From: Echinicola rosea
GTDB taxonomy: Bacteria > Bacteroidota > Bacteroidia > Cytophagales > Cyclobacteriaceae
Direction of reading: 5' to 3'
NCBI RefSeq assembly: GCF_005281475.1
Contig: NZ_CP040106.1
Span: forward strand, 2,570,501-2,634,500
DNA length: 64,000 bases
Below the pieces are notes generated by a model. The model did not search any database. It was not told where the DNA came from and saw only the letters and a program-made list of their open reading frames with translations. Shown here one piece after another: positions 16,287-27,200 of the stretch. Numbering within the stretch: position 1 is the first letter of the stretch; each line of letters starts with the position of its first letter. The position numbers and the translations under genes were made by a program.

Positions 16287-18347
16287 ATGAGCAAAAGAGA
16301 CTTTAAAAGATATACCGTTACTTCAGCGTTGCCTTATGCGAATGGGCCGCTCCATATTGGCCATTTGGCAGGGTGTTATATTCCATCAGATATTTATGTG
16401 CGCTACTTGAGATCGCTTGGCAAGGATGTGGTGTATATTGGTGGCTCTGACGAGCATGGCGTTGCCATTACCATAAAGGCCAAAAAAGAAGGTGTCAGCG
16501 CTCAGGAAATCGTGGACCGCTATCATGGCATTATGAAGGGCAGTTTCGAAGAATTTGGGATTAGCTTTGATCATTATAGCCGTACCAGCTCGCCGGTGCA
16601 CCATGAGACGGCCTCTGAGTTTTTTAAGGACTTGTATGAAAAAGGTGAGTTTTTGGAGCAGACTACAGAGCAATATTACGACGAGGAGGCCGGCCAGTTT
16701 TTGGCGGATCGCTACATCGAAGGGACTTGCCCAAAATGCGGGCACGAAGGTGCCTATGGTGACCAATGCGAAAAGTGTGGGTCATCACTGAGCCCTACCG
16801 AGCTGATCAATCCTAAATCCAAACTCAGTGGCAATTCACCTGTTCTTAAAGAAACCAAGCATTGGTTTTTGGATCTGGGAAAATATGCTGGTTTTCTGAG
16901 AAAGTGGATATTGGAAGAGCACCAAGAGGACTGGAAAAATAATGTACTGGGGCAATGTCGGTCTTGGCTCGAGACAGGCGATGGCCTTCAGGCGAGGTCG
17001 ATGACCAGGGATATGGACTGGGGCGTACCCGTGCCTGTAGAAGGAGCAGAAGGGAAAGTGTTATATGTGTGGTTTGATGCGCCGATAGGCTATATCTCCT
17101 CTACCAAAGAGTGGGCCGCCGAAAAGGGAGTGGACTGGGAGCCTTATTGGAAAGATGAAGATACGAAACTGGTGCATTTCATCGGTAAAGATAATATTGT
17201 GTTTCACTGTATCATTTTTCCAGCCATTCTAAAAACCCACGGAGAATATATCCTTCCAGATAATGTGCCGGCCAATGAGTTTTTGAACTTGGAAGGAGAG
17301 AAGATATCTACTTCTCGAAACTGGGCCGTGTGGCTTCATGAGTACTTGAAGGAATTTCCCGGCAAACAAGACGTGCTGCGGTACGTTCTTACGGCCAATG
17401 CACCGGAAGCAAAGGACAATGACTTTACCTGGAAGGATTTTCAGGGAAGGAACAATTCCGAATTGGTGGCCATTTATGGCAACTTTGTCAATAGGGCGGT
17501 GGTGCTTACCCATAAGTACTTTGAAGGAGTTATCCCACAGCGGGGAGCCTTGTCACCATATGATCAAGAAGTGCTGGCAGCATTGGAAGGTTATCCAGAT
17601 AAAATAGCCGCTTCTATCGAAAAATTCAGGTTTAGGGAAGCGCTTGGGCTAGTGATGGATTTTGCCCGCTTGGGCAATAAGTACTTGGCAGATACTGAGC
17701 CCTGGAAGAGCATTAAGCAGGATAAGGAGCGGACTGGTACGGTGCTAAACATCGCACTGAACATTGCAGCGAATCTCGGTGTGGTCTCAGCGCCTTTCCT
17801 TCCATTTACTGCTGAGAAACTTGCCAAAATGCTGGGGACAAAGGAGGTAGATTGGACAAAGGCTGGTAATGGAGAAATCCTCAAGGGTGGAGAAACTATC
17901 GGGGAAGCTGCTTTACTGTTTGAAAAAGTGGAAGATAGTGTAGTCGAACAGCAAGTGAACAAGCTACTGGAGACCAAAAAACAAAATGAATCCGCAAACA
18001 CTCCTGCTGAACCAGTGAAGGATACCATTGCCTTTGATGATTTTATGAAAATGGACCTAAGGGTGGTTACCGTACTGGAAGCAGAGAAAATGAAGAAATC
18101 CAAAAAACTGCTTAAACTAGTGGTGGATACTGGCCTTGGCAAGCGTACTGTCCTCAGTGGGATTTCAGAACACTTCAAGCCGGAGGATTTAATAGGTAAG
18201 CAAGTGACCATGTTGATTAACTTGGCTCCCCGTAGGATGATGGGAATCGAATCTGAAGGAATGATCTTGATGGCCGAGGACAAAGATGGCTCACTCCGCC
18301 TGATGATGCCAAGTGGCCCTGCCGCTCCAGGGTCTCAGATCAATTGA
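16287..18347 (+). CDS. metG: Methionyl-tRNA synthetase
   Basis: A 686-residue class I synthetase charging tRNA-Met. It shows the HIGH motif in [11 protein letters not shown] (about 17-27), a zinc-knuckle insert with CPKCG and CEKCG (about 150-170), the KMSKS-equivalent KISTSRNW (about 338-345), the anticodon-binding helical domain, and a C-terminal EMAP-II/Trbp111-like tRNA-binding domain from about 580 ([13 protein letters not shown]). The ATG at 16287 is preferred over an upstream TTG because the promoter box ends 6 bases before it. An intrinsic terminator follows 21 bases after the stop. Confidence 0.97.
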   Translation: MSKRDFKRYTVTSALPYANGPLHIGHLAGCYIPSDIYVRYLRSLGKDVVYIGGSDEHGVAITIKAKKEGVSAQEIVDRYHGIMKGSFEEFGISFDHYSRTSSPVHHETASEFFKDLYEKGEFLEQTTEQYYDEEAGQFLADRYIEGTCPKCGHEGAYGDQCEKCGSSLSPTELINPKSKLSGNSPVLKETKHWFLDLGKYAGFLRKWILEEHQEDWKNNVLGQCRSWLETGDGLQARSMTRDMDWGVPVPVEGAEGKVLYVWFDAPIGYISSTKEWAAEKGVDWEPYWKDEDTKLVHFIGKDNIVFHCIIFPAILKTHGEYILPDNVPANEFLNLEGEKISTSRNWAVWLHEYLKEFPGKQDVLRYVLTANAPEAKDNDFTWKDFQGRNNSELVAIYGNFVNRAVVLTHKYFEGVIPQRGALSPYDQEVLAALEGYPDKIAASIEKFRFREALGLVMDFARLGNKYLADTEPWKSIKQDKERTGTVLNIALNIAANLGVVSAPFLPFTAEKLAKMLGTKEVDWTKAGNGEILKGGETIGEAALLFEKVEDSVVEQQVNKLLETKKQNESANTPAEPVKDTIAFDDFMKMDLRVVTVLEAEKMKKSKKLLKLVVDTGLGKRTVLSGISEHFKPEDLIGKQVTMLINLAPRRMMGIESEGMILMAEDKDGSLRLMMPSGPAAPGSQIN

Positions 18348-18368
18348 TACGGATCAATTTTAGTTTGG

Positions 18369-18401
18369 AGTCCGCTTTTCTTTGGAAAGCGGACTTTTTT
18401 T
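18369..18401 (+). terminator. Intrinsic terminator of metG
   Basis: AGTCCGCTTT (18369-18378) pairs with AAAGCGGACT (18386-18395), 7-base loop, followed by a run of T. Confidence 0.9.
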
Positions 18402-18605
18402 GATCCCTATGAAAATGCTTTATTTCTTTAAAAAAATATATGGAGTGTTTGAAATTTATAATTTACGATATCGGCTTGTATCATCTTGACTAAAACGGTT
18501 TATTATTGGTTTGGGAATAAATTGGTTATTAGCATAATAAATTGAGATATTGATTTAATATAAGAAATAGGATTAAAAGTAGATGTTGTTTTTGAATTCT
18601 GTTCT
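18402..18605. other. AT-rich intergenic stretch, nothing recognised
   Basis: Lies between the metG terminator and a second hairpin terminator with no gene between them. A short untranslated RNA ending at 18634 is possible, but no promoter box was recognised. Confidence 0.4.
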
Positions 18606-18634
18606 AAAAATACCCGATTTGGGGTATTTTTTTG
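18606..18634. terminator. Hairpin terminator, bidirectional
   Basis: AAAAATACCC (18606-18615) pairs with GGGTATTTTT (18622-18631), 6-base loop, flanked by A and T runs. On the plus strand it has no gene in front. Confidence 0.75.
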
Positions 18635-18649
18635 TTGATATTAAAGTTT

Positions 18650-18657
18650 TAGCTTTG
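18650..18657 (+). promoter_or_regulatory. -7 promoter box of the 76-residue gene
   Basis: TAGCTTTG, an exact TAnnTTTG match, 29 bases before the ATG. A TTTG at 18631-18634 lies 15 bases upstream, slightly short of the usual spacing. Confidence 0.55.
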
Positions 18658-18686
18658 AAATATTGTGAACCTTACCAATTCCTAGC

Positions 18687-18917
18687 ATGACCTTCTATTA
18701 TCTGACCAATTTTTATAGCCACACAGCTCCACATATTATTCATGCCCTAAATTGTCCGGATATGCCCGATATGAGTGAGCTAAGTTACTTGGGACCTTTT
18801 AATAATTGCTTAGAAGCGCATAGGCATGCCTCTAAGAAATTTGAAAATGTCACCGTATGCGAGTGCTGCTGTGACAAGCACAAAAAGGCAATCATTAATA
18901 AAGCCTCTTGCCAATAG
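18687..18917 (+). CDS. Small cysteine-rich protein of unknown function
   Basis: A 76-residue protein with an acidic/aromatic N-terminal half and the C-terminal cluster VCECCCDKHKK. Cysteines lie at 23 (NCPDMPDM), at 58 and 60-62 (VCECCC), and at 75; with histidines at 12, 16, 19, 45 and 47 they could bind zinc or iron. No signal peptide or membrane segment. I do not recognise the family, but a clear promoter box, a sound start and ordered composition support a real gene. It converges on the PPTase gene with about 40 bases between the stops. Confidence 0.65.
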   Translation: MTFYYLTNFYSHTAPHIIHALNCPDMPDMSELSYLGPFNNCLEAHRHASKKFENVTVCECCCDKHKKAIINKASCQ

Positions 18918-18957
18918 GCTAGGTTATTCTATTGATTGGTAGGAGGGGTATTGATCA

Positions 18958-19698
18958 TTATACATCAAAAAAACGAAGTTTTCGATATTTTACTGGGAAT
19001 GACAGGCTGATAAAGTATGTTTCGTCCATCAGCAGGCTCTTTATTTTCCAATCCGAGAAGCCTCCCCCTACTTCATAGGGAATATACTGCGTGCCGTCTA
19101 GGCAGTTGATGGTATGGAGGTTGTCCACCATGCCTACAGAAGTGGCTTTTAGCAGGGACTCTTTACGGGTCCAAAGTTTATAAAATTCATGACGAGGTGA
19201 ATACGCATTTTCAATAAAGTGTGTCTCAGGTTTGGTAAAACAGTTATTGATCAATGATAGAAAGTCAAAATCGCTGTCAACGTGTTCAATGTCCACTCCA
19301 ACTTCATCACGACAAAAACTGAAAATCACCCAGTCTTTGGAGTGGGAAATATTAAAATGGATGTTCCGGTCGCTTTTTAATATCGGTTTTTTATTGATGC
19401 CTTCGATAAATTCAATTTCCTTGGGAGGTTTGTTAAGGTATTTTGATAGCAAGACTTTTAGGTACCCTTTACCAATAATATACCTTATCCGGTCACTTTC
19501 CCGTTGGTACCTGTTCATGGTTGTGAGTTCTTCTTCTGTAAGGTGTTGCTGAAGTGGAGAAAGTTTTCCCATCAGTTCTTTTACAGATACTCTCCAAAGG
19601 TCAATATGATCATCGATCATATAATCCGATTGTTGGTTCCAGTTGGGAAGTAAAACGGTGCTGCAATGAATCTTACTGATATATAGTTGGCTATTCAT
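18958..19698 (-). CDS. Sfp-type 4'-phosphopantetheinyl transferase
   Basis: A 246-residue protein counted from ATG 19698; an upstream in-frame TTG at 19734 would add 12 residues. It transfers phosphopantetheine from CoA to carrier-protein serines. Diagnostic Sfp/Gsp motifs are GVDIEHV (Mg-binding D136 and E138) and WTRKESLLKA (W176, K179, E180); KGY and PILKSDRNIHFNISHSKDW match P1/P2. The two-domain length is of the Sfp class, not AcpS. Located about 500 bases downstream of the NRPS gene on the same strand, it is the obvious activator of the five carrier/synthase proteins' T and ACP domains in this locus. Confidence 0.9.
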   Translation of the reverse strand: MNSQLYISKIHCSTVLLPNWNQQSDYMIDDHIDLWRVSVKELMGKLSPLQQHLTEEELTTMNRYQRESDRIRYIIGKGYLKVLLSKYLNKPPKEIEFIEGINKKPILKSDRNIHFNISHSKDWVIFSFCRDEVGVDIEHVDSDFDFLSLINNCFTKPETHFIENAYSPRHEFYKLWTRKESLLKATSVGMVDNLHTINCLDGTQYIPYEVGGGFSDWKIKSLLMDETYFISLSFPVKYRKLRFFDV

Positions 19699-19850
19699 AG
19701 GACACGTTTTATTCTCCTGGTATTTAAAATGCAAACAACATTTTTGCTATTAATTTTGCAGCTTGATAATCGTTGATAGGTTATAATACTGTATAATGTA
19801 GTAGCGGGTAGGGTAGTTTTATTATTCATTTTTATGTTAGTGTTTTCCAT
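19695..19850 (-). CDS. Possible 51-residue leader ORF coupled to the PPTase gene
   Basis: An open frame from ATG 19850 to TGA 19695. Its stop overlaps the PPTase ATG as ATGA, a translational-coupling arrangement. The product is rich in Asn, Thr, Lys and Ile and resembles no family; composition is close to that of the surrounding AT-rich DNA. It may be a chance frame. Confidence 0.25.
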   Translation of the reverse strand: MENTNIKMNNKTTLPATTLYSIITYQRLSSCKINSKNVVCILNTRRIKRVL

Positions 19851-20195
19851 ATTGAATGGAAGGTCTTAACAAGAAGCACTTGACAACTTTGTTTTTTTTT
19901 ACTTTATCGTCTTTTTCCTACGTTGGTTTTATTTAGTGTAAGAAAGAAGGTACCATTGTCTTTTGCCCGTGTTAATCAAAAGTAAATCTAGTTAATTTTT
20001 AAATCAATAAAAATGTATTTTAAATTAAAAAAAATGAATTTAAATAAAATGTAATTGAAATGAAACTATACAGCAATAATCCAGTGTAAATAGTGTATAA
20101 CACCAAGAAAAAATTATCTTTTATCTATAGATTATTCTACGCTAGGGAATTGGCGGTATCCGGTTTATGGCCGGACACCGCTTAATTACAGTTGC
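19735..20195. other. AT-rich intergenic region between NRPS and PPTase genes
   Basis: Carries the shared 20-base element (20006-20025), and a minus-strand -7 box TACTTTTG (complement of 19977-19984) that would give the PPTase an independent promoter with a leader of about 270 bases. Confidence 0.5.
20006..20025. promoter_or_regulatory. Shared AT-rich element, copy A (putative operator)
   Basis: AATAAAAATGTATTTTAAAT, identical over 20 bases to 31024-31043, with similar flanks (GTTAA on the left, AAAAAA-Y-GAAT on the right). It contains the interrupted palindrome AAAAT-GT-ATTTT. It lies 21 bases upstream, on the minus strand, of the TACTTTTG box in front of the PPTase. Confidence 0.5.
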
Positions 20196-23100
20196 CTACT
20201 CCCTAGCATTCAGAGTTTCTTGGAGTTTGTAGCCAAATGGTGCTACAAAAGGGTGATCAAACATGCTGTTATGATCGCCTTCTATATCGATTACTTGGAT
20301 GGAATTTACATATGGAGTCCAGCCGTAGTATTTTTCCTCACTTACTGGTGCCAGCTTGATTTTTGCTTTGAAAAGTACCATGTCAACGTTTATAGGTTTT
20401 AAAGAATAGTTGAGCAAAGCCTCTTTATTGATTTGTTTTATCCTCTTGATAATAGCGGCACGGTCATGGGGGGAATTGTCTTTTTGAAGCCCCATTTTGG
20501 TCAGCAGGTTTTCGGTTTTCCGCTTGATCATTCTTCCTTTGGTGGTTTTAAATGTCTCAGGAGCTTCTACCAGAAGTTGTATTTCCACTTTTCTTTTGTG
20601 GAATTCTTTGGAAATCATGTCGAATATCCCCTTTTTGTCACCTTCCTCTTCCATCGGCTCCACGCTTGTGTCGAAGATGATCAATTTTCCCATGGCTTTG
20701 TTTTTTGCGATGAGTTGCCTCGCCATTTCGAATGCCACATAGCCACCAAAGGAATAACCACCGATATGGTATGGGCCTTCAGGATTATGCTCAATGATTT
20801 CATTGACATAGTGTGCGGCAATATTTTCCAATCCTGAATTTGGGGTGTCAATACCGTTTAGGCCCTTCGCTTGAAGCCCATAGATAGGCTGGTCTTTATC
20901 TACGTGGTCGATGAGCTTATAGTAATTGGTGATATTGGCAGCGATACCATGGACTACATAGATGGGTGGTTTACTGCCCTCAGGCTTGATAGCGACCAGC
21001 GAACTCCATTCGTTGCTTACTGCTTTGGTCTCTTCCTTATTTTCTAGGAGTGCAGCAAAAGACCGTACGGTGGCATGCTTAAATATCGTCGTTAAGGGCA
21101 GCTGAGCATCGATTTTTTTGTCCAGTTTGCTCATGACTTCTACCGCAAGGATAGAGTGACCCCCAAGCTCAAAGAAATCATCGTCCAAATCGATATAACT
21201 CAGTTTAAGGCTTTCCTTCCAGATCTCACCGATGATTTTTTCAATTTTGGACCACTCCCGGTCGTTTGGAGATGTTTTTTCTATAGCCTTTGAAGCAGGA
21301 AAGGGAAGGGCTTTATGGTCTATTTTTCCATTTGGTGTGAGTGGAAATTGCTTTATGCCCACCCAGTGGGAAGGTATCATGTACGATGGCAATTTAGCCT
21401 GGATACTTGATTTCCATCTTTTCAGGGTTTCATCCGATATGGCTGAAGGTTCATTGTGTGCGTTGACAGTATTCCTGGTGACATAAGCGACGAGTTGTTT
21501 ATGGCCTTGCTGGGATTCCTGTACCGTTACGTGAGAAGCCATGACACTTTCCAGCTGGTTGATCTGCTGTTCTATTTCTCCTAGCTCAATGCGGTGTCCC
21601 CTGATCTTGACCTGGTTGTCGATCCTTCCCAGGCACATCAATTCACCATTGGTCTTAAACTTGCCCAGGTCGCCTGTTTTGTACATCAACTTTCCATTAT
21701 TCGCAAACGGATTAGGGATAAATCGTTCCTTTGTTAAATCCACCTTTTGCCAATATCCCAGCGCTACACCATCTCCGCCAATATGTATTTCGCCGACTTC
21801 ACCAATATCGACCAACTGCCGGTTTTCATCAAGCAAATAGATCTCAGTATTATTTATAGGCGTGCCTATAGAATCAAAATCATCCGGTGTTTTTATGTGC
21901 TTCAGACTGGATAGTATGGTTGTTTCTGTAGGGCCATAAGCGTTCCATATCTCTTCGGTAATGGGGAGCAGTTTTTCGATGAGGTGCTTTTGGAAGGGCT
22001 CACCACCAGAGACGATTTTAAGCGGCAGAGGAAAATCCCATCCCACCTGGACCAGCATCTGGTAAGTGGCCGGTGTGGAAAATACCCGTGTGATTTTCTT
22101 TTCTCCAAGCGCCTTAAGAAGCAGCCGGCCATCTTTGAGGGTAGGTGTGTCCGCGATTACCAATGTAGCGCCGGCTATCAAAGGGCCAAAAAGTTCCATT
22201 CCCGCCACATCAAAGGAAATCGTCGTAACGGCCAATACGCGATCTGAATAGGAAATTCCAGGACGGTCTTGTAAACTGTATAGGAGATTAGTGAGGTTTT
22301 GGTGGCTGACTTTTACACCTTTGGGCAAACCGGTGGATCCAGAGGTATATAAGAGGTAAACTGGATCATTCATCTGGATATTTGCCTCTTGATAGGTGTT
22401 GGGCAAGGTTTCATAATCCCGGTGGAAGTCCTCGATAAATATCCGCTGCACTGTTGCTTGAGGAATATCCTTTATGGAAGTGGTCGTTACGATCGCTGTG
22501 GCACTGGCATCATTCAGCATGTGCTGGATACGGTCATGTGGCAACTCCGGATCGATAGGGATATAGGTCAGACCGGATTTGGCTACTCCCAGAAGCCCGA
22601 TCACCATGTCTGCTGATCGAGGCATCAAAAGGCCTATTCGGTCACCTTTTTTTAGGTTTTTACTTTGTAAAAATGCAGCAAACCTATTGGACTGGTCTTC
22701 TAGTTCCTTATACGTGACCAGCTGATGTTGGAATTCGATGGCAGTTTTGGTAGGGAATTGATTGGCCATGGCGTGCACCAATCTGGTAAAGGGTACATTC
22801 TTGGGATAATCCTGCTCAGTGTCATTCCACTTTTCATAAAAGCCGACCAGTTTGACAGGGTCAAAAAGGTGAATGTCCCTTAATTTCGTTTCGGGGTGAT
22901 GGACGATGGTTTGCAGAAGCCGATCGAATTCCTCCATCATCTTCCCAACGGTGGCTTTTTTAAACAGCTTCGTGTTGTAGGACCAGTCAAATTGGTAGGA
23001 GTCCCCACTGTTTGTCAAGTTAAGCGCCAACTCAAAATTATCAAAAGCCCTCGGGTTGCTGATCAGTTCATGGTCAAGGCCGTGAAACTGGACTTGTGCG

Positions 23101-24233
23101 TCCATCCCCATGTCCAGGTTAAAAATAACAGGCACTAAGGCCGTTTTTGAAAGGTCCCTTTTGCGGTTCAGCTTGTTTAGCAGACTACTGTATGTGAAAA
23201 GCTGATGGTCATAGCAATCGAGTATTTCCTCATTTCGCTGTTTTAGGAAAGAGAGGAAAGTAATGTCGTTGTCAATCTTACTGTATAGTGGTAAAAGGTT
23301 GACGCAGTGTCCCACAAGGTTAAAAAGACCAGTCGCGGACTGCCCAGCTGCAGGAATGCCCAAGATCACTTCTTGGCGTTGACTTTTCTTCGAAAGAAAC
23401 AGCTCAAACGCAGCGATAAAGGTGGTCACAAGAGACGCACCAGCAGTTTTACCCAAGGCTTGAACCTTATCGATCTGAGTTTTGGGCAATTTAAATTGCA
23501 GCCGTTCACTATCGTAGGTTTTTATTGCAGGACGGATGTGGTCAGTAGGAAGCGTAAAATCTTCCGTTTGATGGTTGAATTTTTCCATCCAAAATGAAAT
23601 GGTATCGGCATGTTCCGGGAGGCTCTCCAATTCCGTTATTTGCCGACAGTAATCACTGAGAGGATTGACCTTGGGCAATTGGGGAGCGCCTTTTAGTACG
23701 TTGGCATTGTAGATTTTACAAATGTCCTCCAGTATCACACCAAGCGACCATCCATCGCCGATGAGGTGGTGGACGGAAAGGGTGAAGTAATGCTCCGTTG
23801 AAGATAATTTGTGAAGGGCCATTCTGAACAGCGGGCCATTTTCCAAGTCAAAAGCGGTCAGGGCATCTTCGCGGTGAAATTGCCCTATGTATTCGGCCTC
23901 TGTGGCAGCATCCAAGGCAGATATGTCTTCTGTATGGATCCGAATAGGCATTTTTTCCTGGATAAGAATCTGCTGGCCATCGATGGCAAATATGGCCCTT
24001 AGTGCTTCATGTCTATTGACTACTTCCTGAAGTGCTTCTAAGAAGGATGGCTGGTCAAACGTCCCTTTCAGCACCAATGAGATGGACTCGTTATAGGCCC
24101 TGTTGGCGTCTTCTCCTCCGATTTTGCAGGCTAGCCAAATTTCTCGCTGCGACGGGATACTGGTATAGGCTTTCTCAATGGCAATGCCAAAGGGGTCATA
24201 ATCAACAACTTCAAAGGTTAGATCAGTATTCAT
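20196..24233 (-). CDS. Nonribosomal peptide synthetase, C-A-T-TE
   Basis: A 1,345-residue terminal module. The condensation domain (about 15-450) has HHLIGDG (H155, H156, D160). The adenylation domain (about 470-985) has YTSGSTGLPKG, NAYGPTETT and KTGDLGK; the specificity residues read by eye are D-V-M-S-I-S-A-I-L-K, which I cannot assign. The carrier domain has GGHSI with S1027 as phosphopantetheine site. The thioesterase (about 1090-1345) has GYSFGG with S1161 and a late GDHNSM histidine. It begins 10 bases after the hybrid PKS/NRPS stop, so the two form one operon. It should add one amino acid to the upstream intermediate and release the product. No epimerase or methyltransferase domain is visible. 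Confidence 0.95.
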   Translation of the reverse strand: MNTDLTFEVVDYDPFGIAIEKAYTSIPSQREIWLACKIGGEDANRAYNESISLVLKGTFDQPSFLEALQEVVNRHEALRAIFAIDGQQILIQEKMPIRIHTEDISALDAATEAEYIGQFHREDALTAFDLENGPLFRMALHKLSSTEHYFTLSVHHLIGDGWSLGVILEDICKIYNANVLKGAPQLPKVNPLSDYCRQITELESLPEHADTISFWMEKFNHQTEDFTLPTDHIRPAIKTYDSERLQFKLPKTQIDKVQALGKTAGASLVTTFIAAFELFLSKKSQRQEVILGIPAAGQSATGLFNLVGHCVNLLPLYSKIDNDITFLSFLKQRNEEILDCYDHQLFTYSSLLNKLNRKRDLSKTALVPVIFNLDMGMDAQVQFHGLDHELISNPRAFDNFELALNLTNSGDSYQFDWSYNTKLFKKATVGKMMEEFDRLLQTIVHHPETKLRDIHLFDPVKLVGFYEKWNDTEQDYPKNVPFTRLVHAMANQFPTKTAIEFQHQLVTYKELEDQSNRFAAFLQSKNLKKGDRIGLLMPRSADMVIGLLGVAKSGLTYIPIDPELPHDRIQHMLNDASATAIVTTTSIKDIPQATVQRIFIEDFHRDYETLPNTYQEANIQMNDPVYLLYTSGSTGLPKGVKVSHQNLTNLLYSLQDRPGISYSDRVLAVTTISFDVAGMELFGPLIAGATLVIADTPTLKDGRLLLKALGEKKITRVFSTPATYQMLVQVGWDFPLPLKIVSGGEPFQKHLIEKLLPITEEIWNAYGPTETTILSSLKHIKTPDDFDSIGTPINNTEIYLLDENRQLVDIGEVGEIHIGGDGVALGYWQKVDLTKERFIPNPFANNGKLMYKTGDLGKFKTNGELMCLGRIDNQVKIRGHRIELGEIEQQINQLESVMASHVTVQESQQGHKQLVAYVTRNTVNAHNEPSAISDETLKRWKSSIQAKLPSYMIPSHWVGIKQFPLTPNGKIDHKALPFPASKAIEKTSPNDREWSKIEKIIGEIWKESLKLSYIDLDDDFFELGGHSILAVEVMSKLDKKIDAQLPLTTIFKHATVRSFAALLENKEETKAVSNEWSSLVAIKPEGSKPPIYVVHGIAANITNYYKLIDHVDKDQPIYGLQAKGLNGIDTPNSGLENIAAHYVNEIIEHNPEGPYHIGGYSFGGYVAFEMARQLIAKNKAMGKLIIFDTSVEPMEEEGDKKGIFDMISKEFHKRKVEIQLLVEAPETFKTTKGRMIKRKTENLLTKMGLQKDNSPHDRAAIIKRIKQINKEALLNYSLKPINVDMVLFKAKIKLAPVSEEKYYGWTPYVNSIQVIDIEGDHNSMFDHPFVAPFGYKLQETLNARE

Positions 24234-24243
24234 GACAAGGATA

Positions 24244-27200
24244 TTAGGTAGTCTTAAAAGTTAAATGAAGGTATTTTCCGGGGCGATCTGGGTCAGGGAC
24301 AAACCAAGCAGCCTTTCCTTCTTGGTCTTGTCCTAGCTTAGCACCGGGTACAGGCGGCTGATCTTTGGAGATGACATGTGGAGAAGAATGGAGGCTTTCG
24401 GAAAGGCCAGGGATGATTTCGTCCCAAAACGTAGCCGAGATAAGTTGCTTAAAGCCGCTTATGATAATTTCCAAGATTTTGTCAATATCCTCGTCCTGGT
24501 AGGCTGCAGTAGCGAAGCATGGGAAACCATCATAAATATGAAGTCCTTGCTCTCTAAAAGTGGCAAATAACAGCTCCGTGTACGGGAGTTCCGCTTTGAA
24601 TTTTATTTTCCATAGCGAACCAAAATTGGCTACGTATGCGGGGATCTTGTGGTCTTGGAAGAAACCGTTCAGTCCGTCTGCCAACCGTTGGATTTTGGCA
24701 GCCAGCTTTTCTTGAAGCTTGCCATTGTCCTGTTGGATATATTCGAGGGAAGCTTTTGCAGTGGCCAAGGCCAGGGGATGCCTTACGAAGGTTCCTGCAA
24801 AATAGGTGACCCCAATATCTGGGACGGAGTTGTCTCCATACTGCCAGTGACCACCATCCAGAGCGTCCATGAAGGCTGCTTTCCCGGCAATGACCCCGAT
24901 AGGCAATCCTCCGCCTACGACTTTTCCATACGTCGCCAGATCTGCTTTAATACCGAAGATGCCTTGGGCGCCCTGCGGGTGCATCCTGAACCCAGTGATC
25001 ACCTCGTCGAAAATCAATGCGGAGCCAGAAGCTGCGGTGATCTCACGGACCTTTTTCAGGAATTCTATCGGCTGAAACTCCGGCCTTCTGCTTTGGACAG
25101 GTTCTACGAGTACCGCAGCGATTTCATCTTTTCGTTCCTCTATTATTTTTAGGGCTTCTTCCGTGCCATAGTCCAGTATAAGGATGTTTTCGACTGCCTC
25201 GGACATGATGCCTGCGGCTGCAGGAAATGATTTAAGGCTTTTGGTTCCCCGAACGATGACTTCATCAAAGATGCCGTGGTAAGACCCGTTAAAGGCAACC
25301 ACGAGCGATCGCTGGGTGATGGTTCGGGCCACGCGTAAGGCGCCCATTACGGCTTCAGAGCCGGTGTTGCACAAAGCAGACCGGTCGTGGCCGGTGATGT
25401 CACAGATGAGTTTGCACACTTCACCGGAGAGCTCATGCTGGGGGGCTATTTCGTAGCCCTTATCTATCTGGGCTTTTAAGGCCTCGTCGATAAAGGATGG
25501 CTTATGTCCGAATAAAATTGAGCCAAAGCCATTCAGGATGTCCAAGTATTCATTGCCATCGATGTCCCAGATCCTACTTCCTTTTGAGCGGTTTACGACA
25601 AGGGAATAGACTGTCTCTTTGATGCTTGGATTAAAGCCACTGACCACCCGTGGGTCTGCCATGTGGCTCCTGTTTTGCTGGGTGTAGGCTTTGCTGGAGG
25701 CTGTTTTGGAAGTATATCTTTTGGTAAAATCAGCAATAAAGTTATGCTGCTTTTCGGGTAATTTTTGACCCTTCTTATCGATTCGGGCCGTGGCACCGAA
25801 AGGTTTTTTCAGGTTTTCGGTTTCTTCCTTCGTTAACTTGACCGTGGTCCCGTTGGTAGGCAAAGGTGCATTGGCTTGGCCATTTCCGTTTGGTGGAGCC
25901 GTTGGCTGCGGGGCGGGAGCTGAGGTGGGCAGAGGTGTGCCTTGCAAAAGGGCCAGCTGCTTGGATAGAAGTTCTAGCTGTTGACCGATTAATCCGATGG
26001 CAGATTGGTTGTGTGCCGGCGGATAAGATGGTGCAGTCATGGTGTGATTGCTGCCGTTTTTAGGCTGCGAGGCAGCAGTGGGTGATGGTGCAGAACTGGC
26101 AGCGGGAGCGGTAGCAGGCGCAGGCTGAAATTGATCCGCAGGAAGTTCTTGGTCCAAATATCCCACCAATGCATCTATAGTGTTGATTTGGGAATTCAGC
26201 TGTCTGAAAGAAAGTGGTACACCAAATGCTTTTTTGAGGGCAAATGATAATTGAGTGAGCAAAAGGGAGTCCAATCCAAGTTCCAGAAAAGTGCTGTCAC
26301 CAGCTTGGAGACTGATTTCCAGACCAGAAAGGTCCTCCAATACGTCAATGGCTTTTTTTCGTATAGTATCGGTTCTCATATGTTTAGTAGTAGTTTCGTT
26401 ATTATTAGTATTTGTAGAGGGTTGAGCAAGTGTCGGCGTAGTAACTTCCCTAGGGAGCGGGTCGATCCAGCACCTTTTCCGGTCAAAGGCATAGGTGGGC
26501 AGATCATCTAGTCGGATGCGTTTTTGCCCCGAATAGAAGCGTGTCCAATCTGGCTGAATACCAGCAATGATCATTTCTCCCAAATTGCCCAGCAGTTCTT
26601 GGTAGTGATGTTGATTGCTTTGGCGATTTATACTGTTGACTGTTGTGGCGCTTTTAGCGGAAGGGTGCTGTTTGATCAGCGTGCTGATGACATTTCCTGG
26701 TCCTATTTCCAAGAAGACACCATTTGGGTCATTGCCCAAAAGGTATTCGATGGCAGGAGAGAAAAGCACGGATTTTCGCAAGTGGTCCGTCCAGTATTGG
26801 CTGCTTGTAGCTTCTTGATCAGTAAGTGGCAAGGCTGTGACGGAAGATATAATGGGCAGTTGAGGAGTACTCAGCTTGGCCAGTTCGACCTCTTTGCCAA
26901 AGTCATCAAGAACAGGATCCATCATGGAAGAATGGAAGGCGTGACTGGTAAACAGTTTTTTGTGAAGGATGCTTTCCTGATCAAGTTTACTGCTGATCTC
27001 AGCAATAGCTTCTGACGGACCGGCCAGCACACATAAATTGGGGGAGTTGACTGCAGCTAAAGAGATATTTTCCTTAATGAGGTGTTGTATTTTGGACTGT
27101 GGAGCCCTGACCGATAGCATGTCGCCACCGGGTAAGTCGGCCACCAATTGTCCTCTTTTGGCTACTAATCTGGTGACGTCTTCTAGGGAGAAAACACCTG

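Noticed and set aside
17591..18283. 230-codon minus-strand frame opposite metG
   Set aside because: Serine-rich antisense shadow of a well-supported gene.
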